From JBIOJM01 sp044450785 (lineage in GTDB: Bacteria; Planctomycetota; Planctomycetia; Isosphaerales; Isosphaeraceae), in NCBI GenBank assembly GCA_044450785.1, contig JBIOJM010000151.1, positions 1 through 21,971 on the forward strand: a DNA stretch of 21,971 bases, read 5' to 3'. The notes below the pieces were generated by a model. It was not told the DNA's origin and did not search any database. It saw only the letters and a list, made by a program, of their open reading frames with translations. Below are positions 21,957 to 21,971 of the stretch, piece after piece. Each line of letters starts with the position of its first letter. The stretch's first letter is position 1. The translations under genes were made by a program, and so were the position numbers.

Positions 21957-21971
21957 CATTTCCTCCGTCGA

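Overview
The window looks like a stretch of a large, GC-rich Planctomycetota chromosome, most likely from the Isosphaera/Singulisphaera group. That placement is an inference. It rests on the high GC content, long WD40 proteins, an outer-membrane LptD homologue, a DUF2760–Hsp70 gene pair, and an extracellular protein whose N-terminus carries the planctomycete-type 'LE-x-R-x-LLS' motif.

Positions 1-8719 (+ strand) hold the most interesting locus, a compact nucleotide-signalling, conflict-type gene set. In order it contains: the 3' end of a WD40-repeat protein; a two-transmembrane SLATT-like protein whose frame appears broken near base 1304; a stand-alone RyR (ryanodine-receptor repeat) domain protein; an 810-residue Nudix–RelA/SpoT synthetase–TPR-like–SLOG fusion; and a 1450-residue DUF4062–STAND NTPase–WD40 protein with 12 near-identical repeats. 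The first three genes overlap or touch. The working model (inference) is that the STAND/WD40 proteins sense a threat and the RelA/SpoT enzyme makes a (p)ppNpp-like nucleotide. The SLOG and/or RyR domains would bind nucleotide, the SLATT protein would act on the membrane, and the Nudix domain would limit or read the signal.

Positions 8720-9640 look like a scar. There is a 23-codon ORF with a good ribosome binding site, a stretch with no gene, and on the minus strand a VapB-like antitoxin gene followed by only the C-terminal third of a PIN toxin.

Positions 9725-14378 (+) carry cell-envelope genes. A good sigma70-like promoter precedes a large LptD/OstA-like outer-membrane protein, followed by a divergent DgkA-family membrane protein. 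An AT-richer hypothetical gene (14432-14998) follows.

Positions 15136-18081 (-) form a probable operon read right to left: DUF2760, Hsp70-family ATPase, and a small molybdopterin-binding-fold protein. A divergent STAS anti-anti-sigma gene (18457-18819) and a secreted planctomycete protein (18995-20695) lie on the plus strand. The window closes with fabH on the minus strand, apparently translationally coupled to a 34-codon leader ORF.

A short hairpin-forming repeat (core GTAGGGCCGACACTC) occurs three times, always at gene edges in the right-hand third of the window.
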